Shown here: positions 1-8,411 of the stretch, piece after piece
Layout: each line of letters starts with the position of its first letter
How positions within the stretch are numbered: the stretch's first letter is position 1
NCBI RefSeq assembly: GCF_017876155.1
Contig: NZ_JAGINP010000004.1
Coordinates: forward strand, 62,001 to 126,000
Origin: Azospirillum rugosum
GTDB taxonomy: Bacteria > Pseudomonadota > Alphaproteobacteria > Azospirillales > Azospirillaceae
Length of the DNA: 64,000 bases
Direction of reading: 5' to 3'
The notes under the pieces: generated by a model
What the model saw: the letters and a program-made list of their open reading frames with translations, nothing else
Database searches by the model: none
Told to the model about the DNA's origin: nothing
Made by a program: the position numbers and the translations under genes

Positions 1-728
1 GGGTAGGTCACGCCATGGCGGATGGCCGAGACGTCCGGGGCCGCGTCCACGTAAGGAACGATGACCGTGGCCTTGACCGTGGGCAGGCTGTCCAGCACCT
101 CCGCGATCTTGGCGCGGACGTCGTGGGCCTTGCCGTTGTACCAGTAGGCATCCGGCGCGAAGAGGACCGTCGGCTCGATCTGGCCGAAGCGGTCGGTGAT
201 TCCCTGAACGCCGAAGTCGGGCGAGCAGGAGGACCATATGGCCCCCAGGCTGGCCGTGGCGAGCATGGCGGCCAGCGTCTCGGGCATGTTGGGCATGACC
301 GCGGCGACGCGGTCGCCCTTCCCCACCCCGGCGGCCTTGAGCGCCTGCTGGAGGCGGGAGACGTGGTCCTTCAGCTCCGTGCCCGACCAGCGGCGCTTGA
401 CCTTGTCCTCCGCCCAGAAGACGACGGCCTCGCCTTCCGGCGCTTTGGCCAGCAGGTTCTCGGCGTAGTTCAGCCGGGCCTCGGGAAACCAGCGGGCGCC
501 GGGCATCTTGTCGCCGTCCACCAGGGCCACCGGGCCGAGGTCACCCTTCAGCCCGGCCCACTCCCACAGGAAGCGCCAGAAGTCCTCCTTCCCGGCGACG
601 GACCAGTTGTAGAGATCCTCATAGCCGGCGAGCCGCAGCCCGAAGCGGGCGTTGGCGGCCTCGCGGAAGGCGGTCAGGTTGGAGGCGGCGATCCGCGCCT
701 CCGACGGGCTCCAGAGCGGCTGGTCCAT
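1..728 (-). CDS. Acetoacetyl-CoA synthetase, N-terminal part (cut by window edge)
   Basis: Only the first 242 residues are in the window; the gene continues past base 1. The N-terminus (WSPSEARIAASNLTAFR, then a segment with EDFWRFLWEWAG) is typical of the acetyl/acetoacetyl-CoA synthetase branch of AMP-forming ligases. The stretch MPNMPETLAAMLATASLGAI followed by WSSCSPDFG fits acetoacetate-CoA ligase. The family activates acetoacetate with ATP and CoA in the cytoplasm. It follows livM by 44 bases on the same strand, so it is probably the last gene of the liv operon. Acetoacetate is an end product of leucine breakdown, which fits the neighbourhood. The ATP and CoA sites further on are not visible. 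Confidence 0.85.
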   Translation of the reverse strand, partial: MDQPLWSPSEARIAASNLTAFREAANARFGLRLAGYEDLYNWSVAGKEDFWRFLWEWAGLKGDLGPVALVDGDKMPGARWFPEARLNYAENLLAKAPEGEAVVFWAEDKVKRRWSGTELKDHVSRLQQALKAAGVGKGDRVAAVMPNMPETLAAMLATASLGAIWSSCSPDFGVQGITDRFGQIEPTVLFAPDAYWYNGKAHDVRAKIAEVLDSLPTVKATVIVPYVDAAPDVSAIRHGVTY

Positions 729-772
729 GGGTGTCGTTCCTGTTCTTGGTTCTTCTTACGCTTCGACCGGCT

Positions 773-1780
773 CTACGACTTCCGGTGGCGGGCCATCAAC
801 GCCTGCAACTCACCGACGATGCCGCGGCGGAAGACCAGCACGCAGACCACGAAGATGGCGCCGATCACCACAGGCACCGGCAGGTTCGTGCCGGCGAGGT
901 AGCTTTCCAGCGTGACCACGATGCCGGCACCGACCACCGGGCCGAACAGCGTGCCCATGCCGCCGAGCAGCGTCATCAGCACCACCTCGCCCGACATCTG
1001 CCACGTCACGTCGGTCAGCGAGGCCAGCTGGAAGACCAGCGACTTGGTCCCGCCGGCCAGCCCGGCGAGGCTCGCCGACAGGACGAAGGCCAGCAGCTTG
1101 TAGCGCTCCGTCCGGTATCCCAGCGAGATGGCCCGCGGCTCGTTCTCGCGGATCGCCTTCAGCACCTGGCCGAAGGGGGAGTGCACGGTGCGCCAGATCA
1201 GCGCGAAGCCGACCAGGAACACCGCCAGCACGAAGTAGTACATGGCCAGCGGGTCGTTCAGGTCGAACACCCCGAACAGGTGCCCGCGCGGCACGCCCTG
1301 GATGCCGTCCTCGCCGCCGGTGAACTTCAGCTGGAGCGCCATGAAGAAGACCATCTGCGACAGCGCCAGCGTGATCATGGCGAAGTAGATGCCCTGCCGG
1401 CGGATCGCCAGCGCCCCGAAGGCGAGGCCGAGCAAGCCCGCGAAGACGGTGCCGAGCAGGATGCTGATCTCCGGGCTGAGGCCCCAGACCTTGGCGGCGT
1501 GCGCGGTGATGTAGGCCGCCCCGCCGAAGAAGGCCGCGTGGCCGAAGCTGAGCAGGCCGGCGAAGCCGATCAGCAGGTTGAAGGCGCAGGCGAACAGCGC
1601 GAAGCACAGCACCTTCATCACGAAAACGGGGTACAGCACGAAGGGGGCTGCGACCGCCGCCGCGAGGCCGAGCCCGACCAGGATCAGGCGGGTGGTGTTG
1701 TCCTGGCCCGGCTGGCGCACGGCGATGGTGGCCTGGGAAGGGTTCCCCTGTGAAAGATTGACCTGGGATTTGGCGGCCAT
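773..1780 (-). CDS. livM: Branched-chain amino acid ABC transporter permease LivM
   Basis: This 335-residue polytopic membrane protein has the LivM signature region (CFALFACAFNLLIGFAGLLS, then FGHAAFFGGAAYI) and the conserved permease loop near KAIRENEPRA. It forms the inner-membrane channel with LivH, energised by LivG and LivF. The N-terminal 35 residues are polar (Gln/Asn/Ser-rich) before the first membrane segment. The ATG lies 3 bases after the livH stop codon, so the two are probably translationally coupled. Substrate choice (leucine, isoleucine, valine or a related amide) cannot be read from the sequence. Confidence 0.92.
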   Translation of the reverse strand: MAAKSQVNLSQGNPSQATIAVRQPGQDNTTRLILVGLGLAAAVAAPFVLYPVFVMKVLCFALFACAFNLLIGFAGLLSFGHAAFFGGAAYITAHAAKVWGLSPEISILLGTVFAGLLGLAFGALAIRRQGIYFAMITLALSQMVFFMALQLKFTGGEDGIQGVPRGHLFGVFDLNDPLAMYYFVLAVFLVGFALIWRTVHSPFGQVLKAIRENEPRAISLGYRTERYKLLAFVLSASLAGLAGGTKSLVFQLASLTDVTWQMSGEVVLMTLLGGMGTLFGPVVGAGIVVTLESYLAGTNLPVPVVIGAIFVVCVLVFRRGIVGELQALMARHRKS

Positions 1781-1783
1781 GGC

Positions 1784-2671
1784 TCAGCGCTCCCGTCCGA
1801 AGAGGCCCGCGGGCTTGATGAGAAGGACGATCGCCATCACGACGAACACCACGATGTTGGAGGCCTCCGGATAAAAGACCTTGGTCAGGCCCTCCAGCAG
1901 GCCCAGGCCCAGCCCGGTGACGATGGCGCCCAGGATCGAGCCCATGCCGCCGATCACCACCACGGCAAACACCACGATGATCAGGTTGGTGCCCATCAGC
2001 GGCGACACTTGGTAGATGGGGGCCGCCAGCACGCCGGCCAGCCCCGCCAACGCGACACCGAAGCCGTAGGTCGCGGTGATCATCACCGGCACGTTGATGC
2101 CGAAGGCCTGCACCAGAACCGGGTTTTCCGTGGCGGCGCGCAGGTAGGCGCCGAGCCGGGTGCGCTCGATGGCGAACCAGGTGCCGAAGCAGACGATCAG
2201 CGACGCCACCACGACCCAGCCGCGGTAGTTGGGCAGGAACATGAAGCCCAGGTTCTGGCCGCCCTTCAGCAGGTCGGGGATCGGGTAGGGCTGGCCCGAC
2301 ACGCCGTAGAAGTGGCGGAAGGCGCCCTCGAAGATCAGGGCCAGGCCGAAGGTCAGCAGCAGGCCGTAGAGGTGGTCGAGCTTGTAGAGGCGCGACAGCA
2401 TGGTCTTTTCCAGAAGCACGCCCACCACCGCCACGACCAGCGGCGACAGCCCCAGCGCCCACCAGTAGCCGAGGCCCAGCTTGTTCAGCAGCAGCCAGGC
2501 CACGAAGGCGCCGATCATGTAGAGCGCGCCGTGGGCGAAGTTGATGACGTTCAGCATGCCGAAGATGACCGCCAGCCCAAGGCTGAGCAGCGCGTAGAAC
2601 GAGCCGTTGATCAGGCCGAGCAGCAATTGGCCGAACAGGACCTGGGGCGGCACCCCCAGCACGTCAAACAT
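1784..2671 (-). CDS. livH: Branched-chain amino acid ABC transporter permease LivH
   Basis: This 295-residue integral membrane protein has the LivH hallmarks: GLINGSFYALLSLGLAVIFG near the N-terminus, then NVINFAHGALYMIGAF, and a C-terminal GGMGSILGAIVTGLGLGLLE. It pairs with LivM as the permease dimer. It is co-directional with livK upstream and livM downstream. A 188-base gap to livK contains a palindromic repeat, so livH expression could be modulated by that structure in the mRNA. Confidence 0.92.
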   Translation of the reverse strand: MFDVLGVPPQVLFGQLLLGLINGSFYALLSLGLAVIFGMLNVINFAHGALYMIGAFVAWLLLNKLGLGYWWALGLSPLVVAVVGVLLEKTMLSRLYKLDHLYGLLLTFGLALIFEGAFRHFYGVSGQPYPIPDLLKGGQNLGFMFLPNYRGWVVVASLIVCFGTWFAIERTRLGAYLRAATENPVLVQAFGINVPVMITATYGFGVALAGLAGVLAAPIYQVSPLMGTNLIIVVFAVVVIGGMGSILGAIVTGLGLGLLEGLTKVFYPEASNIVVFVVMAIVLLIKPAGLFGRER

Positions 2672-2738
2672 GACCGTCCCTCCCTGTGTGTCGAGCGTGT
2701 TTTTGGGTTTTTGTTGTCGTTGGAGTGCTTGAAGCGGG

Positions 2739-2841
2739 TGCCCCCACCCTCCCCACTTCGTGGGTCCCCTCCCTCCCCCGCTGCGCAGGGGAGGGCCAAG
2801 TCCCCTCCCCTGCGCAGCGGGGGAGGGTTAGGGTGGGGGCA
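2739..2841. repeat. Family A palindromic repeat between livK and livH
   Basis: An imperfect inverted repeat starts near GTGCCCCCACCCT and ends AGGGTTAGGGTGGGGGC. Its inner arms read CCTCCCCCGCTGCGCAGGGG and CCCCTGCGCAGCGGGGGAGG. The same outer and inner arms recur at 12519, 15296, 36352, 48093 and 54072. It would form a long hairpin in the liv mRNA, where it could stabilise the upstream message or damp downstream expression. Confidence 0.85.
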
Positions 2842-2858
2842 ATACGCCTATGACGTCT

Positions 2859-4064
2859 TTACTTCACCAGCGAACAGCCGCTCTGCGCCGGGTCCAGGTA
2901 GGCCTGCTGGGCCGGGATCGTCTTCACGATCTTGTAGTAGTCCCACGCGGCCTTGGACTCGGCCGGGGTCTTCACCTGGGCCAGGTACATGTCGTGGAAC
3001 ATGCGGCCGTTCGGGCCGATCTTGCCGTCCTTGGCGAACATGTCGTTGACCGGGGTCTCGCGCATCTTCGCGGCGACCTTGTCCGCATCGTCGGAGCCCA
3101 CGGCCTCGACCGCCTTCAGGTAGTGGCGGACGGCGGAATAGACGCCGGCCTGCACCATCGTCGGCGCCTTGCCGCCGTTCTTCTCCATGAACTTCTTCGA
3201 CCAGGCGCGGGTCTCGTCGTTCATGTCGTGGTAGAAGCCGGTGGTCAGCATCAGGCCCTGCGCCGCCTGGAGGCCCAGCGCGTTCACGTCGCTGATGAAC
3301 AGCAGCAGGCCGGCCAGGCTCTGGCCCGACTGGGTGATGCCGAACTCCGACGCCTGCTTGACGGCGTTGGTGGTGTCGCCGCCGGCGTTGGCCAGCCCGA
3401 TCACGTCGGCCTTGGAGGCCTGGGCCTGCAGCAGGAAGGACGAGAAGTCCGAGGTGCCCAGCGGATGGCGGACGGTGCCCGCGACCTTGCCGCCCAGCTG
3501 CTTGACCATCTTCGTGGTCTCATCCTCCAGCGAATGGCCGAAGGCGTAGTCGGCGGTGACGATGAACCAGTTCTTCTTGCCCTGCTCGACCAGCGCGCGG
3601 GCGGTGCCGGCGGCCATGGCATAGTTGTCGTAGGTCCACTGGAAGCCGTACGGGCTGCAAGCCTTGCCGGTCAGGTCGGTGGAGCCCGGGCCGGACATCA
3701 GGAAGATGCGCTTCTTCTCCTTGGTGATGCCCTGGACGGCCAGCGCCGCGGCCGAGTTCGGCACGTCGGCGACGACATCGACGTTCTGCGCGTCCACCCA
3801 CTCGCGCGCCGTGTTGGCGGCGATGTCGGCCTTGTTCTGGTGGTCGGCGACGACGATCTCGATCGGCGCGCCGGCGACCTTGTTGCCGAACTCCTCGGCG
3901 GCCATGCGGGCGGCGATGGCCGAGCCCTCGCCGGCGAGGTCGGCGTAGATGCCCGACCGGTCGTTCATGACGCCGATCTTGACCACGTTGTTGGTCACCT
4001 GGGCGTGCGCCGCACCCGCGGTGACGGCCAGCAGAGCGGTTCCGCACAGCAACGACTTGAGCAT
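2859..4064 (-). CDS. Branched-chain amino acid ABC transporter substrate-binding protein (LivK type)
   Basis: This 401-residue periplasmic type 1 binding protein begins with a clear signal peptide (MLKSLLCGTALLAVTAGAAHA, cleaved after AHA). The mature part opens with VVKIGVMNDRSGIYAD, typical of the ligand-binding receptor family (Peripla_BP_6), and contains FLMSGPGSTDLTGKACSPYG. The start at 4064 was chosen because it places the signal peptide at the N-terminus. An upstream in-frame ATG at 4139 would add 25 residues translated from non-coding DNA. It lies inside the liv operon and should deliver substrate to LivHM. The ligand is not predictable from sequence alone, because family members bind amino acids, amides or urea. 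Confidence 0.9.
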   Translation of the reverse strand: MLKSLLCGTALLAVTAGAAHAQVTNNVVKIGVMNDRSGIYADLAGEGSAIAARMAAEEFGNKVAGAPIEIVVADHQNKADIAANTAREWVDAQNVDVVADVPNSAAALAVQGITKEKKRIFLMSGPGSTDLTGKACSPYGFQWTYDNYAMAAGTARALVEQGKKNWFIVTADYAFGHSLEDETTKMVKQLGGKVAGTVRHPLGTSDFSSFLLQAQASKADVIGLANAGGDTTNAVKQASEFGITQSGQSLAGLLLFISDVNALGLQAAQGLMLTTGFYHDMNDETRAWSKKFMEKNGGKAPTMVQAGVYSAVRHYLKAVEAVGSDDADKVAAKMRETPVNDMFAKDGKIGPNGRMFHDMYLAQVKTPAESKAAWDYYKIVKTIPAQQAYLDPAQSGCSLVK

Positions 4065-4111
4065 TTCAGTCTCCCGTATTCTGGCTTTTTGGTGTGGTTG
4101 TTCTGGGGTTT

Positions 4112-4185
4112 GTTGGGTTCCGGCTTCGCCTGCACCCAACCTACAAAGTCACCCGTAGGTTGGGTGGAGCGCAGCGCAACCCAAC
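4112..4185. repeat. Family B palindromic repeat (GTTGGGT type)
   Basis: The element opens with GTTGGGTTCCGGCTTCGCC and closes with GGAGCGCAGCGCAACCCAAC, with central inverted copies of the ACCCAACCTAC core. Related copies occur at 18605, 22606 and 28998. It lies between livK and livF, ending 2 bases before the livF stop codon. Confidence 0.85.
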
Positions 4186-4187
4186 AC

Positions 4188-4919
<732 letters not shown>

Positions 4920-4926
4920 GACGGCG

Positions 4927-5691
4927 TCAGGCATGACCCACCTCACCGGTGCCCATGTAGGCTTCCATCACCTGCGGGTTGCGCGATACGACGTCGTATG
5001 GCCCCTCCGCCAGGATCTCGCCGCGGCGGAGCACGGTGATGGTGTCGGACAGGTGGGCGACGACCGACAGGTTGTGCTCCACCATCAGGATGGTGCGGTC
5101 GGCCGACACGCGCTTGATCAGTGCCGCGGTGCGCTCGATGTCCTCGTGGCCCATGCCGGCCAGCGGTTCGTCCAGCAGCATCACCTCCGGGTCGAGCGCC
5201 AGGGTGGTGGCGATCTCCAGCGCGCGCTTGCGCCCATAGGGCAGCTCGGCGGCGGTGTGGTTGGCCCAGGGAGTGAGGTTCACCGCCTCGATCAGCTCCA
5301 TGGCGCGGTCGCGCAATCCGTGCAGGCTCGATTCGGGCTTCCAGAAGTGGAAGCTGGTGCCGAGCGGGCGCTGCAAGGCCACCCGGACATTCTCCAGCAC
5401 CGAGAGATGCGGGAACACCGCCGAGATCTGGAAGGAGCGGACGAGGCCGAGCAGGGCCACGTCGGCCGGCTTCATGGCGGTGATGTCACGGCCCTTGTAG
5501 ACGATCTGGCCGCGGGTGGGCGTCAGGAACTTGGTGAGCAGGTTGAACACCGTGCTCTTGCCCGCCCCGTTCGGGCCGATCAGCGCGTGGATGGTGCCGC
5601 GGCGGACCTGGAGGTTCACCTCCTTCACCGCGATGAAGCCTTTGAACTCCTTGGAGAGTCCGCGCGCTTCGAGAATGACGTCCTGGCTCAT
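4927..5691 (-). CDS. livG: Branched-chain amino acid ABC transporter ATP-binding protein LivG
   Basis: This 254-residue ABC ATPase has Walker A GPNGAGKST and Walker B PEVMLLDEPLAGMG. The signature region is degenerate: ELPYGRKRALEIA replaces the usual LSGGQ, as is common in LivG. It also has the LivG insertion SFHFWKPESS. The start at 5691 gives MSQDVILEARGLSKEF; the in-frame extension upstream to 6078 runs through the divergent regulatory region and is not protein-like. It is the first gene of the operon livG-F-K-H-M-aacS, so its promoter should lie in the region before it. Confidence 0.92.
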   Translation of the reverse strand: MSQDVILEARGLSKEFKGFIAVKEVNLQVRRGTIHALIGPNGAGKSTVFNLLTKFLTPTRGQIVYKGRDITAMKPADVALLGLVRSFQISAVFPHLSVLENVRVALQRPLGTSFHFWKPESSLHGLRDRAMELIEAVNLTPWANHTAAELPYGRKRALEIATTLALDPEVMLLDEPLAGMGHEDIERTAALIKRVSADRTILMVEHNLSVVAHLSDTITVLRRGEILAEGPYDVVSRNPQVMEAYMGTGEVGHA

Positions 5692-5990
5692 CGTTGCCCT
5701 GTGCCCTCCCTGTCGGAACCGCCCCGTCGCCGCGGGGCTTCGTGTTTTGGCCATCCAAATGCATGCGGCGTGCCAAATGTTCGCGCGGCCAGCAAAGCGT
5801 TGAAAGCACTGATGATCGGCCACGGGACCGATGGGCGGCATCCCGCCGGCGGTGTCAGGATTCCGGACAGCGTGTCGCCCCTGTCCGACACATAAACCGA
5901 ATGCACTCCCGAAACAGTCTTTCACCGGCGGATCCAAGCCGCTTTGCCGCTTGCCAAATCGGGGCCGGCCTGCAATTCTGCGCGTCCGAT
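5692..5990. other. Intergenic region between livG and the cobalamin riboswitch
   Basis: This 299-base stretch should hold the minus-strand liv promoter and the plus-strand promoter for the riboswitch transcript. It is somewhat less GC-rich around 5750-5830. I see no convincing gene and could not pick a promoter with confidence. Confidence 0.4.
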
Positions 5991-6191
5991 GGTGCCCCGC
6001 CGCCGCAAAGGCGCGGGGATAATAGGGAATGCGGTGCGGACCTCGGATGGGGGTCCAACGCCGCGGCTGCCCCCGCAACTGTAAGCGGCGAGCTTCCCTC
6101 CCGATAAGCCACTGGCCTGCGATTCACGTCGCGCACGGGCCGGGAAGGCGGGAGGCGAAACGATGACCCGCAAGCCAGGAAACCTGCCACC
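5991..6191 (+). promoter_or_regulatory. Cobalamin (AdoCbl) riboswitch
   Basis: Conserved blocks appear in the right order: GGTGCC at 5991, then ATAATAGGGAATGCGGTGCGG, CCCCCGCAACTGTAAGCGG, GCCACTGG, and CGGGAAGGCGGGAGGC. The B12 box CAAGCCAGGAAACCTGCC ends at about 6188. The element lies 54 bases before cbtB. It should switch off cobalt uptake and the cobalamin genes behind it when adenosylcobalamin is plentiful, most likely by hiding the cbtB ribosome site or ending transcription. No clear intrinsic terminator follows, so translational control is more likely. Confidence 0.93.
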
Positions 6192-6244
6192 GGACCCACG
6201 ACCAATCCAACCCGCCGGGTGTGGCGGAGAAGGGAACCGTTATC

Positions 6245-6433
6245 ATGCTGAATACCCCCCTGAACGCTGGCGTCCGTTCCTCTTCGACGACGTCGCTCCA
6301 GACCGTCGCCGCCGCCTTCGGCGCGATGCTGCTGGGCGCCTTCATCCTGTTCGGCGTCGGCTTCGCCCAGCCGCAGGCCATCCACGACGCCGCCCACGAC
6401 GGCCGTCACTCCTTCGCCTTCCCCTGCCACTGA
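6245..6433 (+). CDS. cbtB: Cobalt transporter subunit CbtB
   Basis: This 62-residue protein has a single membrane span (near TVAAAFGAMLLGAFILFGVG) and the family-defining C-terminal His motif HDAAHDGRHSFAFPCH, which probably binds cobalt. The ATG at 6245 follows GGAGAAGGG. An in-frame ATG at 6221 lacks such a site. It is the first gene behind the riboswitch and is 10 bases from cbtA. CbtAB is a predicted cobalt uptake system known from B12-regulated loci. Confidence 0.93.
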   Translation: MLNTPLNAGVRSSSTTSLQTVAAAFGAMLLGAFILFGVGFAQPQAIHDAAHDGRHSFAFPCH

Positions 6434-6443
6434 GCGTCTCTCC

Positions 6444-7172
6444 ATGACGCTGTTCCGGCGGCTGTTTCTGGCCGCCGTGGTCGCGGGCGTGCTCTCCGGC
6501 ACGGCCGCGTCCGTCGTTCAGCAGGTGACCACTGTCCCGCTGATCCTCGAAGCCGAACGGTACGAGACCGTCCCGGCGCCCGTTGCCGCGCCCGCGGCGA
6601 ACGCGGAGCACGCGCACAACCAAGCGGGCCATGCTCACAGCGCCCCCGCCCCGGCGGAAGCGGTGACCACCGCGGAGGCGTTCCAGCGCGTCGGCCTGAC
6701 CGTGGTGGCGAACCTGCTGGTGGGCGTGGCCTACGGCCTGCTGCTGGCCGGGACCATGCTGCTGGTCGGGGCTCCGGTGGACGCCCGGCGCGGCCTCGTC
6801 TGGGGCATCGGCGGCTTCATCGCCTTCGCGCTGGCCCCGGCCGTCGGCCTGCCGCCCGAGCTGCCGGGCATGGGCGGTGCGGCGCTGGAGGCTCGCCAAG
6901 CCTGGTGGATCGCCGCCGCACTCTGCGCGGCCGGCGGGCTGCTGGCCCTGGGATTCGCGAAGAACCGCTTCGTGATCGCCGCGGGCGTCGTGCTGGCCGC
7001 CTTGCCCCACGTCATCGGCGCGCCGCATCCGGAAAGCCCGGAAGGCGTCGTTCCGCCGGAGATGGCGGCGCGCTTCGCCGTGCTGTCCATCGGCGTGGCC
7101 GCCCTGTTCTGGGCGGCGCTGGGCAGCGCCTGCGGCGCCCTGATGCAGCGGGTCATGCCAGCCCGCCGCTGA
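6444..7172 (+). CDS. cbtA: Cobalt transporter subunit CbtA
   Basis: This 242-residue membrane protein has about five to six hydrophobic spans. It shows the CbtA signatures FRRLFLAAVVAGVLSG at the N-terminus and GLPPELPGMGGAALEARQ in the middle. A His-rich loop (AEHAHNQAGHAHSA, residues about 53-66) lies between spans 1 and 2 and probably captures metal. It follows cbtB by 10 bases and should form the import channel with it. Confidence 0.92.
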   Translation: MTLFRRLFLAAVVAGVLSGTAASVVQQVTTVPLILEAERYETVPAPVAAPAANAEHAHNQAGHAHSAPAPAEAVTTAEAFQRVGLTVVANLLVGVAYGLLLAGTMLLVGAPVDARRGLVWGIGGFIAFALAPAVGLPPELPGMGGAALEARQAWWIAAALCAAGGLLALGFAKNRFVIAAGVVLAALPHVIGAPHPESPEGVVPPEMAARFAVLSIGVAALFWAALGSACGALMQRVMPARR

Positions 7173-7197
7173 TTTTTCCTCTGTTGGGAGACGGCCG

Positions 7198-8250
7198 ATG
7201 AAGACCGGCCTTTCTGGTAAGACCCCCGCCACCGTCATCACCGGCTTCCTCGGGGCCGGAAAGACGACGCTGATCCGCAGCCTGCTGGAGCAGGCCGCGG
7301 GGCGGCGGCTGGCGCTGATCATCAACGAGTTCGGCGACGTCGGGATCGACGGCGAGATCCTGCGCGCCTGCGGCAACCCGACCTGCACCGACGACGACGT
7401 CATCGAGCTGGCGAACGGCTGCCTGTGCTGCACCGTCGCCGACGACTTCGTCCCGGCCATCGAGAAGCTGCTGGCCCGGCCCGAGCCGCCGGAACACATC
7501 ATCATCGAGACCAGCGGCCTCGCCCTGCCGAAGCCGCTGGTCCAGGCCTTCCACTGGCCGGCCATCAAGACGCGGGTGACCGTGGACGGGGTGGTCGCCG
7601 TGGTGGACGCCGCCGCGGCGGCGGAGGGCCGCTTCGCCCCCGATCCCGCGGCGCTGGCCGCCCAAGCTGCGGACGCCGGGCAGCTGGACCATGAGACCCC
7701 GGTCGAGGAGGTGTTCGAGGACCAGCTTCTCTGCGCCGACCTGATCGTGGTCAACAAGACCGACCTCGTGGACGCCGCCGATCTGGCGAAGGTCGAGGAC
7801 CTGATCCGCGGCGCCATGGCCGAGGGTGGCGTCACCCGGCAGCCGAAGATCCTTCGCGCGTCGAACGGCAAGGTCGACCCGATGGTCCTGCTGGGCGTCG
7901 GCGCCGCCGCGGAGGACGACCTCGCCGCCCGCCCGAGCCACCACGACGAGGAAGAGGGGCACGACCACGACGATTTCACCAGCTTCGTCGTGGAACTCGG
8001 CCCCCAGCCCGACCCGGCGGCCCTGGCGACGGTGCTGGAGCGGGTCGCGGCCACGCACGGCGTGCTGCGCCTGAAGGGCTTCATCGACGTGCCGGGCAAG
8101 CCCATGCGCCTGTTGGTCCAGGGCGTCGGCACCCGCATCCAGACCCATTTCGACCGCTTCTGGAAAGCCGACGAGCCGCGCCGCAGCCGTCTGGTGGTGA
8201 TCGGCGAGACCGGCCTGGACCGCGACGCCGTGGTCGCGGCGATCGGTTAG
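7198..8250 (+). CDS. cobW: CobW-type GTPase / metallochaperone
   Basis: This 350-residue G3E-family GTPase has P-loop GFLGAGKTTLIR, a metal-binding NGCLCCTVADD motif and GTP-recognition NKTDL. A His/Asp/Glu cluster (HHDEEEGHDHDD) precedes the C-terminal CobW domain. In B12-producing bacteria CobW is thought to supply cobalt to the CobNST chelatase, which fits its place between cbtAB and cobN. The start follows GGGAG by 7 bases. Confidence 0.93.
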   Translation: MKTGLSGKTPATVITGFLGAGKTTLIRSLLEQAAGRRLALIINEFGDVGIDGEILRACGNPTCTDDDVIELANGCLCCTVADDFVPAIEKLLARPEPPEHIIIETSGLALPKPLVQAFHWPAIKTRVTVDGVVAVVDAAAAAEGRFAPDPAALAAQAADAGQLDHETPVEEVFEDQLLCADLIVVNKTDLVDAADLAKVEDLIRGAMAEGGVTRQPKILRASNGKVDPMVLLGVGAAAEDDLAARPSHHDEEEGHDHDDFTSFVVELGPQPDPAALATVLERVAATHGVLRLKGFIDVPGKPMRLLVQGVGTRIQTHFDRFWKADEPRRSRLVVIGETGLDRDAVVAAIG

Positions 8251-8265
8251 GCACTTCTCCCGCCC

Positions 8266-8384
8266 CAATCTCCCTCTCCCCTCTGGGGAGAGGGTCGGGG
8301 TGAGGGGGATGCCGGGGGACCAAAAGCGCAGCCAATGCGAGGCCCCCTCACCCTAACCCTCTCCCCAGAGGGGAGAGGGGATTG
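8266..8384. repeat. Long inverted repeat directly upstream of cobN
   Basis: Two arms of about 42 bases face each other around a 34-base centre. The left arm opens CAATCTCCCTCTCCCCTCTG and the right arm closes GAGGGGAGAGGGGATTG. The arms carry the CTCACCCTAACCCTCTCCCC motif that recurs as a dispersed repeat in many proteobacteria. It ends 27 bases before the cobN start and could form a strong hairpin between cobW and cobN in the mRNA. Confidence 0.8.
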
Positions 8385-8411
8385 TTGGCGTTTTCGCAAA
8401 GTTCCTCAGTC

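Noticed and set aside
2739..2841. CRISPR repeats or rho-independent terminators for the family A elements
   Set aside because: There are no regularly spaced direct repeats with spacers. The elements are single dispersed palindromes without T-runs, and two lie inside coding frames.
5855..6502. Minus-strand frames across the riboswitch
   Set aside because: The region is explained by conserved cobalamin riboswitch blocks, and the frames have no ribosome site or motifs.
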